A DNA stretch of 64,000 bases, from contig OY978525.1 of the NCBI GenBank assembly GCA_963854835.1, positions 48,334,196-48,398,195 of the forward strand, given 5' to 3'. The notes below the pieces were generated by a model. The model saw only the letters and a list, made by a program, of their open reading frames with translations. It had not been told where the DNA came from and ran no database searches. Of this stretch, positions 22,507-37,132 are shown one piece after another. How positions within the stretch are numbered: the stretch's first letter is position 1; the number at the start of each line of letters is the position of its first letter. This stretch comes from Megamerina dolium. Its lineage: Eukaryota; Arthropoda; Insecta; Diptera; Megamerinidae. A program made the position numbers and the translations under genes.

Positions 22507-25500
22507 CACATTTCACAACTACAGCGTGTGCCAAACAGCTTGACTATTGATGGAAAATTGGACAATCTGGAATTCATGTTAACCCTGGATACTGGTGCAT
22601 CACATTCGATAATCAAGAGCGATTTGGTAAAGAGGTTTGAGCCTTTAATGGGAATAAAATTGCGTACAGCAACGGGTGAGGATGCACAAATTCTGGGCAA
22701 GATAAAGAAAAGAGTATCTATTGGAAATTGCACTTGGGAACATAAATTCATTGTGGCCGACATCATCGATGACGTAATAATTGGTGTTGATTTTATGATT
22801 GACAACGGATTTACGTTAGATTTAAATCAACGGATACTACGTTATGCAAATGTCGAATTACCATTGAACATCGGTTACAAGCGGAGTGGAAACATCAAGC
22901 GAGTACTGGCATGTCAACGCCAAGAGGTTCCAGCAAAATCAGAAGCGGTGATTTGGGCACAGATAAATGTGGATGATGGGACAGGCAAGTTGTGGTTAGT
23001 GGAAGCAGATAAAGAAATACAAAATAAAAACATCATACTTGGTAGGACGTTAGTAGAACCTAAAGAAAATGGAATAGTACCGGTGCGAATATTAAATCCA
23101 ACTAATACATCTACAGTTCTGAAGAAAGGAATGGTTATTGGTCATTGCCAGGAAGTTACTGCCGTAGTGGACTGCGAAAATGGTTCGTCGATAAAAAGTA
23201 GAAGATCAGGAACTGATAGAGCAGAATTAAAAGCGCAGATGGAAGAATGGGCAGGTGTGCTTACCAACCAACAAAAAGAATAGGCTCTACAACTATTGGA
23301 GAAGTATAGTTCAATCTTTTCTTCAAATGGAAAAACTGGAGGACGGACAACCATCGTGAAGCATCACATTGACACCGGTGATTCTGGCCCATTCGTCAAA
23401 CACCACGACGAGTTCCATTGGCTAAAAGAGACGAAGCCATTAAGCTGATTTCCGATATGCAGAAACAAGGTGTTATTGAACCATCAGCGAGTCCATGGAG
23501 TTCACCAGTTTTGCTGGTAAAGAAGAAGGATGGAGGTACTCGATTCTGTGTGGATTACAGAAAGCTGAATGGTATTACGAAAAAAGACAGCTATCCACTG
23601 CCAAGAATCGATGACACTCTGGACACACTATCTGGTGCGAAGTGGTTCTCAACTCTTGATTTGCAAAGTGGTTACTGGCAAGTGGACCTTGATAAGGAAG
23701 ACAAGGAGAAAACAGCTTTCAGTATTGGCGATGGTCTATGGCAATTTACAATTATTACAATTTATGTAATGCGCCAGCTACTTTCGAACGTTTGATGGAG
23801 CGTGTACTCAGAGGACTACACTGGAAAACGTGCTTGGTGTACCTCGATGACATTATCGTGATGGGAAAAGATTTTAACGACCACCTGGAAAAGTTGAAAG
23901 AAGTATTTGAGCGTATACAATCAGCAGGGCTTAAACTGAATATGAAAAAGTGTTCACTATTCAGGCAAGAAGTTAAATATCTTGGTCATAAAGTAACAAC
24001 AGAAGGGGTACATACCGACGAGGAGAAAGTAGCAGCAGTACAAGAATGACCTATTCCGTCGAATCTTCACGAGTTAAGAAGCTTCCTAGGCTTATGCACC
24101 TACTATAGACGATTTGTTCCTGGATTTGCAAACATCGCCAGCAGTCTGCATGAGTTAACAAGAAAGAACAAACCATTTGTATGGGGCGAAGACCAACAGA
24201 AAGCATTCGAACAGCTGAAAGAAAAACTCTTTTCTGCACCAATATTAGCGTATCCAGTACCTGGTCAAAAGTTTGTGTTGGACACAGATGCGAGTGGCTA
24301 TGGAATAGGTGGTGTGCTCTCAGCTCATAGATGGACAAGAAAAAGTAATAGCATACTACAGTAAAATCCTGTCGAAGCCAGAAAGAAACTACTGTGTCAC
24401 TCGAAGAGAGTTGCTCGCAATACTGGAATGTGTAAAGTATTTCCATAAATACTTGTACAGTCAGTCATTTCATCTACGAACTGACCACGCAGCGCTAAGG
24501 TGGTTATTACAATTTAAAAACCCAGAAGGACAATTGGCGCGTTGGATTGAAAGGCTGCAGAGTTATCATTTTACCGTCGAACATCGTAAAGGAGGACAAC
24601 ACGGCAACGCGGATGCTCTATCTCGTCGTCTTTGCAAAATGGAATGTAAACATTGTTCTCGAGTGGAAAGCAAGGAGCACATTGTCGACATACGACTTAC
24701 GAATATATTGCCGGAGGAGTCATGGACCACCGAACGAGTGCAAGAAGATCAGCGGAATGACCCAGATCTCGTAAAGATTATGGAATACAAGGAGCAGGAC
24801 ATACGTCCAGATTGGCAAGAAATGGCTAATGAGAGTCCAATAGCAAAGGCATACTGGGCGCAGTGGCAAAGCCTGCACTTACGAGACGGATGTTTATTCC
24901 GAACATGGGAAAGTGAAGATGGAAAAATTACTAATGATCTTCTAGTGGTACCCAAGGCGAGAATAAATGAAGTGATAGCTGAGTATCACAATGACTCCAG
25001 TGGAGGGCATTTGGGAATCACCAAAACCGTCGAGAAAATAAAGAAACGATTTTATTGGGTTGGATGTCATGATCATGTCGCTGATTGGATTCAGAAGTGT
25101 AAGCAATGTGCAATGGCCAAAGGTCCCAATAAGAGAAGTCGAGGTAAAATGCACCAATACACCGTGGGTGCTCCATTTGAGCGAATTGCTATGGACATAG
25201 CTGGACCATTTCCAATAAGCAACGCAGGAAACTAGTATGTTCTAGTGGTTATAGATTACTTCAGTAAATGGCCTGAAGTATACCCCATTCCAAATCAAGA
25301 AGCTAGTACAGTTGCGGATGTATTCGTCAACCAATGGATTACTCGTTTTGGTGTACCGATGGAGTTACATTCAGACCAAGGTCGAAATTTCGAATCAGTT
25401 GTATTCCAAGAGATATGCCGTATGCTGGGTATATACAAAACTCGTACAACACCTTTGCATCCACAATCTGATGGTATGGTAGAACGATTTAACCGTACCT

Positions 25501-25918
25501 TGGAGGAATATTTGAGAAAAGTCGTAGATAAATACCAAAGAGACTGGGATATACATATACCAATGTTCCTCATGGCATATCGATGCGCACAACATGATAC
25601 GACGGCTATTACACCGGCAATGGCAATTTTTGGAAACGGGTTAAGACTGCCAGCTGATTTAAAATTTGGAGTCGTAACACCAACGAAATCAACCGAAGGT
25701 AATTATACTAGCGAAAAGCGGGAACAGTTGGATGAAGTACATCAGTTCATCAGAGAGCGGCTGCAGATGATAAGCGATAAGATGAAGGCCAGGTATGACT
25801 TGAAAGAGAATTCAAAATGGTTCTATGAAGGAGAGCTTGTAATGCTTCATAATCCACAACGGAAGAAAGGCCTGTCCCCTAAACTACAGACTCATTGGGA
25901 AGGACCATATGATATTAT
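22507..25918 (+). pseudogene. gypsy pol, broken (copy B)
   Basis: Same domain order and same lesions as copy A: TAG at 23281, frame changes near 23400, 23755 and 24315, TGA at 24047, TAG at 25233. Confidence 0.87.
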
Positions 25919-26607
25919 ACTTACTTACTTATGTGGCCATAACAACCGAATATCGATTTAGGCCGAAAATAACATGCTTCGCCAGCCATCTCTGTTCTTC
26001 GCTAGCTGGCGCTAGTTAGAAATTCCACGCGCCGTCAGGTTCTCCAGTACTTGGTCTTTCCACCTTAGGTTTGGTCTTCCTCTTCTGCGTTGTCTCCAGC
26101 GGGTTCCGAATATAACACCTTCTTAGCTGGAGCGTGTTCTTCCATTCGCTCGACATGACCTAGCCAGCGCAGCCGCTGGATTTTGATGCGCTTTACTATG
26201 TCAATATCGGCATACAGCTCGTACAGCTCATGGTTGTACCTTATTCGGTACTCGACACCAACGCAAATAGGTCCAAAGATCCTGCGTAGGACTTTTCTCT
26301 CGAAAACCCCAAGCATTCGCTCATACGAGGTGGAAATGAGAGACTTGTAGAGTGTAGTTTTCGTTCTTCGAGAGAGGGCTCCTGAGTATCGCATACAAGG
26401 TTCTATCGAGCGTACTGTGTGAAAGGTTGAAGCCTATGCTCAGCAACCTGATTGGACCGTATCAGTGTGGCTTCAGACCTGGTAAATCCACCATCGACCA
26501 GTCGTACTCAAGTTTAGCTGATTTGTTTGCCTTTTCCTGATTTTCTCTAAACTCTAAATAATAAGGTATTCTGCTAAAGGTCTGTGACTTGTTTCTAAAG
26601 AACCATT
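25919..26607 (-). mobile_element. RTE-like LINE remnant with inverted 5' part (copy B)
   Basis: Duplicate of 15109-15797 with the same internal deletion and inversion point. Confidence 0.75.
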
Positions 26608-27033
<426 letters not shown>

Positions 27034-27233
27034 NNNNNNNNNNNNNNNNNNNNNNNNNNNNNNNNNNNNNNNNNNNNNNNNNNNNNNNNNNNNNNNNNNN
27101 NNNNNNNNNNNNNNNNNNNNNNNNNNNNNNNNNNNNNNNNNNNNNNNNNNNNNNNNNNNNNNNNNNNNNNNNNNNNNNNNNNNNNNNNNNNNNNNNNNNN
27201 NNNNNNNNNNNNNNNNNNNNNNNNNNNNNNNNN
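27034..27233. other. Assembly gap (200 N)
   Basis: Exactly 200 N bases, so probably a placeholder of arbitrary size. The missing sequence must include most of the 5' LTR of the next element, since only its last 15 bp remain after the gap. Confidence 0.99.
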
Positions 27234-27248
27234 GGATCTAATCCGACA
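27234..27248 (+). repeat. LTR tail at gap edge
   Basis: The last 15 bases of the LTR, identical to 32178-32192. Confidence 0.85.
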
Positions 27249-30200
27249 TCAGAAGTGGGATGTACTCCGTCCCAAGACGATTCAAGTGAAATTTGGCGTG
27301 CAATTTTGGAGTCGCAAAATCGTAACTTTATAGAATTGATTAAAGCAGTGCAAGCTCCAAAACCAGTTTCACAAGAGGTGAAAGTGGTCTCATTGCCAAA
27401 ATTCAATCCTGATCATGTAGGCGCAAATGCTTCTTCCTGGTGTTCGACTGTTGATATGATCGTGTCTGAAAATCCTCTAGAGGGTAGTGCACTCATCATA
27501 GCTCTTAGCAAATCGTTGGAGGGAAGTGCTTCTCAGTGGCTATCACAGATTTGCTATGCCGGTATTACATGGCCACAGTTCGTAGAATTATTTAAGCAGC
27601 GCTTTGAAGGTGTAGAGACGTCGGCAGCTACACTCATCAACATGTTGAACGGTCGTCCAAAGGAAGGAGAGTGCCTTTCCGTATATGGAAGCCGTTTGGT
27701 CACATTCTTAACGTCTAGGTGGAAATCAATGAGTGCTGAAGAAATAGCCGTATCAGTGGTTCTTGCACATACGGCTCAATTTGACAACAGATTGCAGCGA
27801 CTGATATTTACGACAAATATAAAAACGAGAAACGAATTGCAACAGGAACTAAAAGCATTCGCATTTGGCAGAAAAAGAGAACACCTCACCCTAGAAAATT
27901 CTACTTGGCCAGAGAACAAAAAGATGAAACTACAAATGTATGTAAAATGTCATTTCTGCGGAAAACAAGGTCATAAGATAACGGACTGCCGTTGGAAGAA
28001 AAACAGGGCTAAACCAGAGGGAAAAACTAACCAGTTCTCAAGTAGCGTAGCAGCTGGAAGAGACCGTTCATCGATAACTTGCTTTAAATGTGGAGACGTG
28101 GGCCATATTGCGTCAATGTGTGCAAAAAGCTACAGTTTGCCGTCTGGTAGTAACAGAGGTAATACATATGAGAAGCGAGTGGATGTATGCGCGGTAGTCG
28201 AGCCGAAAGGTGTGCTTTATCAGTCTGGTGAGTCGATTCCATTTTGTTTTGATTCGGGTGCCGAATGTTCACTTATAAGGGAAACTGTATCCGGAAAACT
28301 TATCGGAAAAAGAATTAATAATATTGTAGTTTTAAAAGGCATTGGCAGTTCCTCTATATGTAGTACTCTGCAAATTTTATCGAAGGTAGAAATAAGTGAA
28401 CATTCTTTGGAAGTCTTGTTTCACGTAGTATTAAATAATTATTTAACACATGACGTAATGATTGGCCGTGAAATTCTTTGCCAGGGGTTCGGTGTTGTAA
28501 TTACATGCAAAAAGTTTGATATTTTTAAAGAGAAAACCATAAACGCCTGCTCCGTACCAGAAAAAAATGTTGACTTAATTTCTATAGACACTGATTTAAT
28601 TGGGCGTGACAAGTCTCTCTTGATGGAAATTTTGAAAGAATACTCTGATTGGTTTATAAAAGGAATTCCGCGAACTCGAGTTACCACTGGTCAGTTAGAG
28701 ATACGTTTGGTCGATCCGAGCAAAACTGTGCAGAGGCGACCCTATAGACTTAGTTCGGAAGAAAAGGCTCTTGTTAGGGATAAAATAAGGGAGTTAATGG
28801 AATCAAATATTATCCGCCCCAGTTGCTCGCCATTCGCCAGCCCTATGTTGCTCGTTAAAAAGAAAAACGGCACCAATCGTTTGTGTGTGGATTATCGCGA
28901 ATTAAACGCGAATACCATATCAGATAAATACCCCTTACCTCTCATATCAGACCAGATTGCTAGACTGCGTGGAGCAAAATATTTTTCGTGCCTGGATATG
29001 GCGAGTGGATTTCATCAAATCCCAATACATCCCAATTCCATAGAGCGCACGGCTTTTGTTACTCCGGAGGGCCAATATGAATTTTTAGCTATGCCCTTTG
29101 GTCTCAAGAACGCTCCATCTGTTTTTCAACGTGCCGTAATGAAAGCATTGGACGAGTTTGCACATTCATATGTCATAGTCTATATGGATGACATTATGAT
29201 TGCTGCCAAAACAAAAGAAGAAGCGCTTGATAGACTACATACCATTCTGAATATTCTCACAAAAGCCGGATTTTCCTTTAATATCACAAAATGCTCTTTT
29301 CTTAAAACGAGTATTGAGTATCTTGGATACGAAATTAAAGCGGGAGAAATTCGACCTAATCCACGAAAAATACATGCGTTAACTTCTCTGCCGCCACCCC
29401 AATCTGTCACGCAGCTGAGACAGTTTATTGGGCTAGCTTCTTACTTCCGGCAATTTGTACCTGGATTTTCACAATTAATGAAACCTCTTTATTTTCTTAC
29501 CTCTGAAAAGAGTAAGTTCTTGTGGGAACCCGAACATGAGCAGATACGCCAGAAAATAATTTCAATATTGACAAACAAGCCGGTGTTGATCATTTTTGAC
29601 CCACAATATCCAATAGAGCTGCACACGGATGCTAGCTCTGACGGTTATGGCGCAATATTGTTACATAAGATAAATAATAGACCCCATGTGGTAGAATACT
29701 ACAGCAAGAGAACTTCACCTGCAGAGTCCAGGTATCATTCATACGAATTGGAGACATTGGCTGTTTTTAATTCAATAAAACATTTTCGTCATTACTTGCA
29801 AGGCCGTAGATTTGTGGTATTCTCTGATTGCAATTCCCTAAAGGCCTCACGCTTGAAAATCGATCTGACACCAAGAGTACACCGCTGGTGGGCGTATTTG
29901 CAATCATTTGATTTTGACGTCGTGTATAGGGAGGGAACGCGTATGGCACATGCTGATTTCTTTTCTCGTAACCCACTTCCATTAGAATCCAAACTAGTGA
30001 TTAAAGTCCCTGAAATGCGTGTAAATTTGGCGGATATTTCGGATAACTGGCTCCTTGCTGAACAGCGGCGGGACGAAGAGATACTCGCCATTACTTCAAA
30101 ATTGCGTAACAATGAATTTGTAGAAGATGTAGCAAAAACATATGAATTGCGAGCGGGAACTCTTTATAGAAAAATACAAAGAAATGGAAAAACAAAGTGC

Positions 30201-31347
30201 TTGCCAGTGGTCCCAAAATCTTTCAGATGGTCAGTAATAAATCATGTTCACGAGTCCATTATGCACCTCGGCTGGGCGAAAACTCTCGATAAAGTGTACG
30301 ACTACTATTGGTTCGAAAACATGTCCAAATACGTCCGTAAATTGTATTACCTGCAAGTTATCTAAGCCACCTTCGGGTAAAGTTCAAGCTGAACTTCATC
30401 CGATTCCCAAGGTGAATATACCCTGGCATACTGTCCATATCGATATAACTGGAAAATTAAGTGGTAAGAACGATCTAAAGGAATACGTAATAGTTCAGAT
30501 CGATGCTTTTACAAAATATGTTTATCTGTATCACACTGTAAATATCAATGCTGAAAATTGTATTAAAGCCTTGAAGTCCTCAATATCGTTGTTTGGTGTT
30601 CCATCGCGTATAATAGCTGATCAGGGTAGATGTTTCGCTAATAAAACTTTTAGAGATTTCTGTTCCTCGCAAAAAGTAGATTTACACTTAATTGCCACTG
30701 GTGCAAGTCGTGCTAATGGGCAAGTTGAACGGGTGATGAGCACCCTAAAAGATCTAATGACTGCTGTTGAAACTAGTCAACGTTCGTGGCAAGACGCTCT
30801 TTGCGAAATACAACTGGCCTTGAATTCTACGACCAATCGAGTAACTAAGGCCAGTCCTTTGGAGCTATTAATAGGTAAAGAAGCACGGCCATTTGGTTTA
30901 ATATCAATAAACGAAGAAAGTAATGTTGATATTCGTAACTTGAGAGCTCAAGCTGTAGAAAACATTGAAAAAAATGCACGTTACGATAAGTCTAGATTTG
31001 ATAAAAACAAAGCTGAAATCGTTAGACATAAGATCGGTGATTATGTTTTACTGAAAAACGAGGAAAGACACCAAACAAAATTAGATCCCAAGTTCCGAGG
31101 TCCGTTTTTGATAACGGAGGTCTTGCCGGGCGACAGGTACGTGTTGAAATCCCTGTCTAGTAAAAGAACTTACAAATATGCACATGAATATTTGCGAAAG
31201 TTACCTCAAGGACAAATCCCCCCAGAGTTGGGCCTGGTTTGTGAAGATAGCCCAAATATAGATAATGAAAATGAAGGCGTTGAAAGAGACGTCAATGAAA
31301 ATGAAGGCGTTGAAAGAGACGTCGATAATGAAGTTATGCAAAGGTAA
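27249..31347 (+). pseudogene. gypsy gag-pol, first unit, one frameshift in integrase
   Basis: One long frame fuses Gag, protease, RT, RNase H and the start of integrase (to 30365). Gag has two zinc knuckles, CHFCGKQGHKITDC and CFKCGDVGHIASMC (27952-28122). Protease DSGAECS is near 28254. RT has VDYRELN, FGLKNAPSVFQ and catalytic YMDD near 29183. RNase H LHTDASSDGYG is near 29623. The integrase finger starts with HVHES near 30244. The frame is lost between the His and Cys pairs near 30335. The rest of integrase (HIDITGKL, IADQGRCF, ANGQVERV for D-D-E) is in the next frame, to the TAA at 31345. A 27-bp tandem repeat near 31268-31321 doubles an acidic NENEGVERDV tail unit. No ATG precedes Gag here because the LTR is in the gap. 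Confidence 0.85.
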
Positions 31348-31348
31348 A

Positions 31349-32192
31349 TGTCAAGGCTAGAGGCCGCACCATAAGCACCATCCTGCAAGCACAAGTGCAA
31401 ACATAATGTTTGGTCATGGCGTGTGGGGCAGTTGGTGCTATGGCGGCGGCCTGGGTCCGGGAGGACCGTGAATACATAGTGTCTGAATGGCAGCTATGGT
31501 GAATGTTATCGTTGCAAGTTGCAGCAAGAGCCTTTGGATAGCATGTCGACAGTCATAAGATTAATAACGGTGGGTAAGATGTATAACCAGTGGGAATTTC
31601 GTCCAAGAGGAAATTAATTACTTTGAGAAAGAGCATATAGTAATGACCGTAACAAAAGCAAGATCTCCGTCTTAGAAATGCACCTTCGTAAACTTAACTT
31701 ATAATTGTAATCACTAGCTCATAATATAATATTGAGATTTGTTTCTTTTCTCCACTGTGTTATTTTTGTAGATACACCCGAGGACGTGTGTTAGTCAGGA
31801 AGGCCGTGTCGGTGTGTATGTCGATATAGGCCTATTGTAGCTCTATATTTACTATGTCTATATCTATATTCTAATATATTGAATTTGCTTTATTTACTCA
31901 GACCATTGTATTTGCTTTATATAATATCGTACTATACCGTTCGAATAAAATCGTGCTTTTCTCTCTGATGTGTTAAAAGCTCACCTATGGTGAGAGAATG
32001 AACAGGATTTTACAGTAAGTATATGACTGGGAGAATCGATATAAAACAACAGATCAAGGAAAGGACAAATTATGTATGGCAGTCGTTGACGAATAGTAAA
32101 GAGTATCATTTCATTCTCAGACTAGCCGTTAAAGGGTGGACAAATATCGCAAGATGGAGAAAAGTGACGATCGAACGGGATCTAATCCGACA
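31349..32192 (+). repeat. Central LTR of the tandem gypsy array (844 bp)
   Basis: TGT...ACA-bounded LTR shared by both units. A TATA-like and polyadenylation-type (AATAAAA) region lies around 31860-31955. It serves as 3' LTR of unit 1 and 5' LTR of unit 2. Confidence 0.85.
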
Positions 32193-35100
32193 TCAGAAGT
32201 GGGATGTACTCCGTCCCAAGACGATTCAAGTGAAATTTGGCGTGCAATTTTGGAGTCGCAAAATCGTAACTTTATAGAATTGATTAAAGCAGTGCAAGCT
32301 CCAAAACCAGTTTCACAAGAGGTGAAAGTGGTCTCATTGCCAAAATTCAATCCTGATCATGTAGGCGCAAATGCTTCTTCCTGGTGTTCGACTGTTGATA
32401 TGATCGTGTCTGAAAATCCTCTAGAGGGTAGTGCACTCATCATAGCTCTTAGCAAATCGTTGGAGGGAAGTGCTTCTCAGTGGCTATCACAGATTTGCTA
32501 TGCCGGTATTACATGGCCACAGTTCGTAGAATTATTTAAGCAGCGCTTTGAAGGTGTAGAGACGTCGGCAGCTACACTCATCAACATGTTGAACGGTCGT
32601 CCAAAGGAAGGAGAGTGCCTTTCCGTATATGGAAGCCGTTTGGTCACATTCTTAACGTCTAGGTGGAAATCAATGAGTGCTGAAGAAATAGCCGTATCAG
32701 TGGTTCTTGCACATACGGCTCAATTTGACAACAGATTGCAGCGACTGATATTTACGACAAATATAAAAACGAGAAACGAATTGCAACAGGAACTAAAAGC
32801 ATTCGCATTTGGCAGAAAAAGAGAACACCTCACCCTAGAAAATTCTACTTGGCCAGAGAACAAAAAGATGAAACTACAAATGTATGTAAAATGTCATTTC
32901 TGCGGAAAACAAGGTCATAAGATAACGGACTGCCGTTGGAAGAAAAACAGGGCTAAACCAGAGGGAAAAACTAACCAGTTCTCAAGTAGCGTAGCAGCTG
33001 GAAGAGACCGTTCATCGATAACTTGCTTTAAATGTGGAGACGTGGGCCATATTGCGTCAATGTGTGCAAAAAGCTACAGTTTGCCGTCTGGTAGTAACAG
33101 AGGTAATACATATGAGAAGCGAGTGGATGTATGCGCGGTAGTCGAGCCGAAAGGTGTGCTTTATCAGTCTGGTGAGTCGATTCCATTTTGTTTTGATTCG
33201 GGTGCCGAATGTTCACTTATAAGGGAAACTGTATCCGGAAAACTTATCGGAAAAAGAATTAATAATATTGTAGTTTTAAAAGGCATTGGCAGTTCCTCTA
33301 TATGTAGTACTCTGCAAATTTTATCGAAGGTAGAAATAAGTGAACATTCTTTGGAAGTCTTGTTTCACGTAGTATTAAATAATTATTTAACACATGACGT
33401 AATGATTGGCCGTGAAATTCTTTGCCAGGGGTTCGGTGTTGTAATTACATGCAAAAAGTTTGATATTTTTAAAGAGAAAACCATAAACGCCTGCTCCGTA
33501 CCAGAAAAAAATGTTGACTTAATTTCTATAGACACTGATTTAATTGGGCGTGACAAGTCTCTCTTGATGGAAATTTTGAAAGAATACTCTGATTGGTTTA
33601 TAAAAGGAATTCCGCGAACTCGAGTTACCACTGGTCAGTTAGAGATACGTTTGGTCGATCCGAGCAAAACTGTGCAGAGGCGACCCTATAGACTTAGTTC
33701 GGAAGAAAAGGCTCTTGTTAGGGATAAAATAAGGGAGTTAATGGAATCAAATATTATCCGCCCCAGTTGCTCGCCATTCGCCAGCCCTATGTTGCTCGTT
33801 AAAAAGAAAAACGGCACCAATCGTTTGTGTGTGGATTATCGCGAATTAAACGCGAATACCATATCAGATAAATACCCCTTACCTCTCATATCAGACCAGA
33901 TTGCTAGACTGCGTGGAGCAAAATATTTTTCGTGCCTGGATATGGCGAGTGGATTTCATCAAATCCCAATACATCCCAATTCCATAGAGCGCACGGCTTT
34001 TGTTACTCCGGAGGGCCAATATGAATTTTTAGCTATGCCCTTTGGTCTCAAGAACGCTCCATCTGTTTTTCAACGTGCCGTAATGAAAGCATTGGACGAG
34101 TTTGCACATTCATATGTCATAGTCTATATGGATGACATTATGATTGCTGCCAAAACAAAAGAAGAAGCGCTGGATAGACTACATACCATTCTGAATATTC
34201 TCACAAAAGCCGGATTTTCCTTTAATATCACAAAATGCTCTTTTCTTAAAACGAGTATTGAGTATCTTGGATACGAAATTAAAGCGGGAGAAATTCGACC
34301 TAATCCACGAAAAATACATGCGTTAACTTCTCTGCCGCCACCCCAATCTGTCACGCAGCTGAGACAGTTTATTGGGCTAGCTTCTTACTTCCGGCAATTT
34401 GTACCTGGATTTTCACAATTAATGAAACCTCTTTATTTTCTTACCTCTGAAAAGAGTAAGTTCTTGTGGGAACCCGAACATGAGCAGATACGCCAGAAAA
34501 TAATTTCAATATTGACAAACAAGCCGGTGTTGATCATTTTTGACCCACAATATCCAATAGAGCTGCACACGGATGCTAGCTCTGACGGTTATGGCGCAAT
34601 ATTGTTACATAAGATAAATAATAGACCCCATGTGGTAGAATACTACAGCAAGAGAACTTCACCTGCAGAGTCCAGGTATCATTCATACGAATTGGAGACA
34701 TTGGCTGTTTTTAATTCAATAAAACATTTTCGTCATTACTTGCAAGGCCGTAGATTTGTGGTATTCTCTGATTGCAATTCCCTAAAGGCCTCACGCTTGA
34801 AAATCGATCTGACACCAAGAGTACACCGCTGGTGGGCGTATTTGCAATCATTTGATTTTGACGTCGTGTATAGGGAGGGAACGCGTATGGCACATGCTGA
34901 TTTCTTTTCTCGTAACCCACTTCCATTAGAATCCAAACTAGTGATTAAAGTCCCTGAAATGCGTGTAAATTTGGCGGATATTTCGGATAACTGGCTCCTT
35001 GCTGAACAGCGGCGGGACGAAGAGATACTCGCCATTACTTCAAAATTGCGTAACAATGAATTTGTAGAAGATGTAGCAAAAACATATGAATTGCGAGCGG

Positions 35101-36291
35101 GAACTCTTTATAGAAAAATACAAAGAAATGGAAAAACAAAGTGCTTGCCAGTGGTCCCAAAATCTTTCAGATGGTCAGTAATAAATCATGTTCACGAGTC
35201 CATTATGCACCTCGGCTGGGCGAAAACTCTCGATAAAGTGTACGACTACTATTGGTTCGAAAACATGTCCAAATACGTCCGTAAATTGTATTACCTGCAA
35301 GTTATCTAAGCCACCTTCGGGTAAAGTTCAAGCTGAACTTCATCCGATTCCCAAGGTGAATATACCCTGGCATACTGTCCATATCGATATAACTGGAAAA
35401 TTAAGTGGTAAGAACGATCTAAAGGAATACGTAATAGTTCAGATCGATGCTTTTACAAAATATGTTTATCTGTATCACACTGTAAATATCAATGCTGAAA
35501 ATTGTATTAAAGCCTTGAAGTCCTCAATATCGTTGTTTGGTGTTCCATCGCGTATAATAGCTGATCAGGGTAGATGTTTCGCTAATAAAACTTTTAGAGA
35601 TTTCTGTTCCTCGCAAAAAGTAGATTTACACTTAATTGCCACTGGTGCAAGTCGTGCTAATGGGCAAGTTGAACGGGTGATGAGCACCCTAAAAGATCTA
35701 ATGACTGCTGTTGAAACTAGTCAACGTTCGTGGCAAGACGCTCTTTGCGAAATACAACTGGCCTTGAATTCTACGACCAATCGAGTAACTAAGGCCAGTC
35801 CTTTGGAGCTATTAATAGGTAAAGAAGCACGGCCATTTGGTTTAATATCAATAAACGAAGAAAGTAATGTTGATATTCGTAACTTGAGAGCTCAAGCTGT
35901 AGAAAACATTGAAAAAAATGCACGTTACGATAAGTCTAGATTTGATAAAAACAAAGCTGAAATCGTTAGACATAAGATCGGTGATTATGTTTTACTGAAA
36001 AACGAGGAAAGACACCAAACAAAATTAGATCCCAAGTTCCGAGGTCCGTTTTTGATAACGGAGGTCTTGCCGGGCGACAGGTACGTGTTGAAATCCCTGT
36101 CTAGTAAAAGAACTTACAAATATGCACATGAATATTTGCGAAAGTTACCTCAAGGACAAATCCCCCCAGAGTTGGGCCTGGTTTGTGAAGATAGCCCAAA
36201 TATAGATAATGAAAATGAAGGCGTTGAAAGAGACGTCAATGAAAATGAAGGCGTTGAAAGAGACGTCGATAATGAAGTTATGCAAAGGTAA
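32154..36291 (+). pseudogene. gypsy gag-pol, second unit, one frameshift in integrase
   Basis: Same product as unit 1. With the LTR present, the frame can be followed upstream: the only early ATG is at 32154, inside the LTR 39 bp before its end, and the frame runs open through the PBS. Order: Gag with two CCHC knuckles, DSGAE protease, YMDD RT, RNase H, integrase. The single frameshift near 35279 separates the His and Cys pairs of the integrase finger and is identical to that in unit 1. The gag-pol frame is otherwise uninterrupted for about 1,050 codons, so the element decayed only recently. Confidence 0.85.
32193..32205 (+). other. Primer-binding site, tRNA-Leu type
   Basis: TCAGAAGTGGGAT directly after the LTR, a 13-bp match to the same tRNA-Leu 3' complement used by the SAP-Gag gypsy. 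The corresponding site of unit 1 is at 27249-27261. The match lacks the leading TGG, which is unusual. Confidence 0.6.
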
Positions 36292-36292
36292 A

Positions 36293-37132
36293 TGTCAAGG
36301 CTAGAGGCCGCACCATAAGCACCATCCTGCAAGCACAAGTGCAAACATAATGTTTGGTCATGGCGTGTGGGGCAGTTGGTGCTATGGCGGCGGCCTGGGT
36401 CCGGGAGGACCGTGAATACATAGTGTCTGAATGGCAGCTATGGTGAATGTTATCGTTGCAAGTTGCAGCAAGAGCCTTTGGATAGCATGTCGACAGTCAT
36501 AAGATTAATAACGGTGGGTAAGATGTATAACCAGTGGGAATTTCGTCCAAGAGGAAATTAATTACTTTGAGAAAGAGCATATAGTAATGACCGTAACAAA
36601 AGCAAGATCTCCGTCTTAGAAATGCACCTTCGTAAACTTAACTTATAATTGTAATCACTAGCTCATAATATAATATTGAGATTTGTTTCTTTTCTCCACT
36701 GTGTTATTTTTGTAGATACACCCGAGGACGTGTGTTAGTCAGGAAGGCCGTGTCGGTGTGTATGTCGATATAGGCCTATTGTAGCTCTATATTTACTATG
36801 TCTATATCTATATTCTAATATATTGAATTTGCTTTATTTACTCAGACCATTGTATTTGCTTTATATAATATCGTACTATACCGTTCGAATAAAATCGTGC
36901 TTTTCTCTCTGATGTGTTAAAAGCTCACCTATGGTGAGAGAATGAACAGGATTTTACAGTAAGTATATGACTGGGAGAATCGATATAAAACAACAGATCA
37001 AGGAAAGGACAAATTATGTATGGCAGTCGTTGACGAATAGTAAAGAGTATCATTTCATTCTCAGACTAGCCGTTAAAGGGTGGACAAATATCGCAAGATG
37101 GAGAAAAGTGACGATCGAACGGGATCTAATCC

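Larger units (their letters stand above)
20969..25918 (+). mobile_element. Ty3/gypsy with SAP-domain Gag, decayed (copy B)
   Basis: Duplicate of 10147-15108 with the same truncated ends. It differs by loss of one 12-bp unit in the Arg-rich tail of gag near 22355. Confidence 0.88.

Noticed and set aside
30335..30365. Programmed frameshift within gypsy integrase
   Set aside because: Programmed shifts lie at gag/pol borders. This one separates the His and Cys halves of the integrase finger. Sharing by both units is explained by duplication.
31268..31321. CRISPR-like direct repeat
   Set aside because: Two abutting 27-bp units without spacers inside a coding tail, in a eukaryotic genome.
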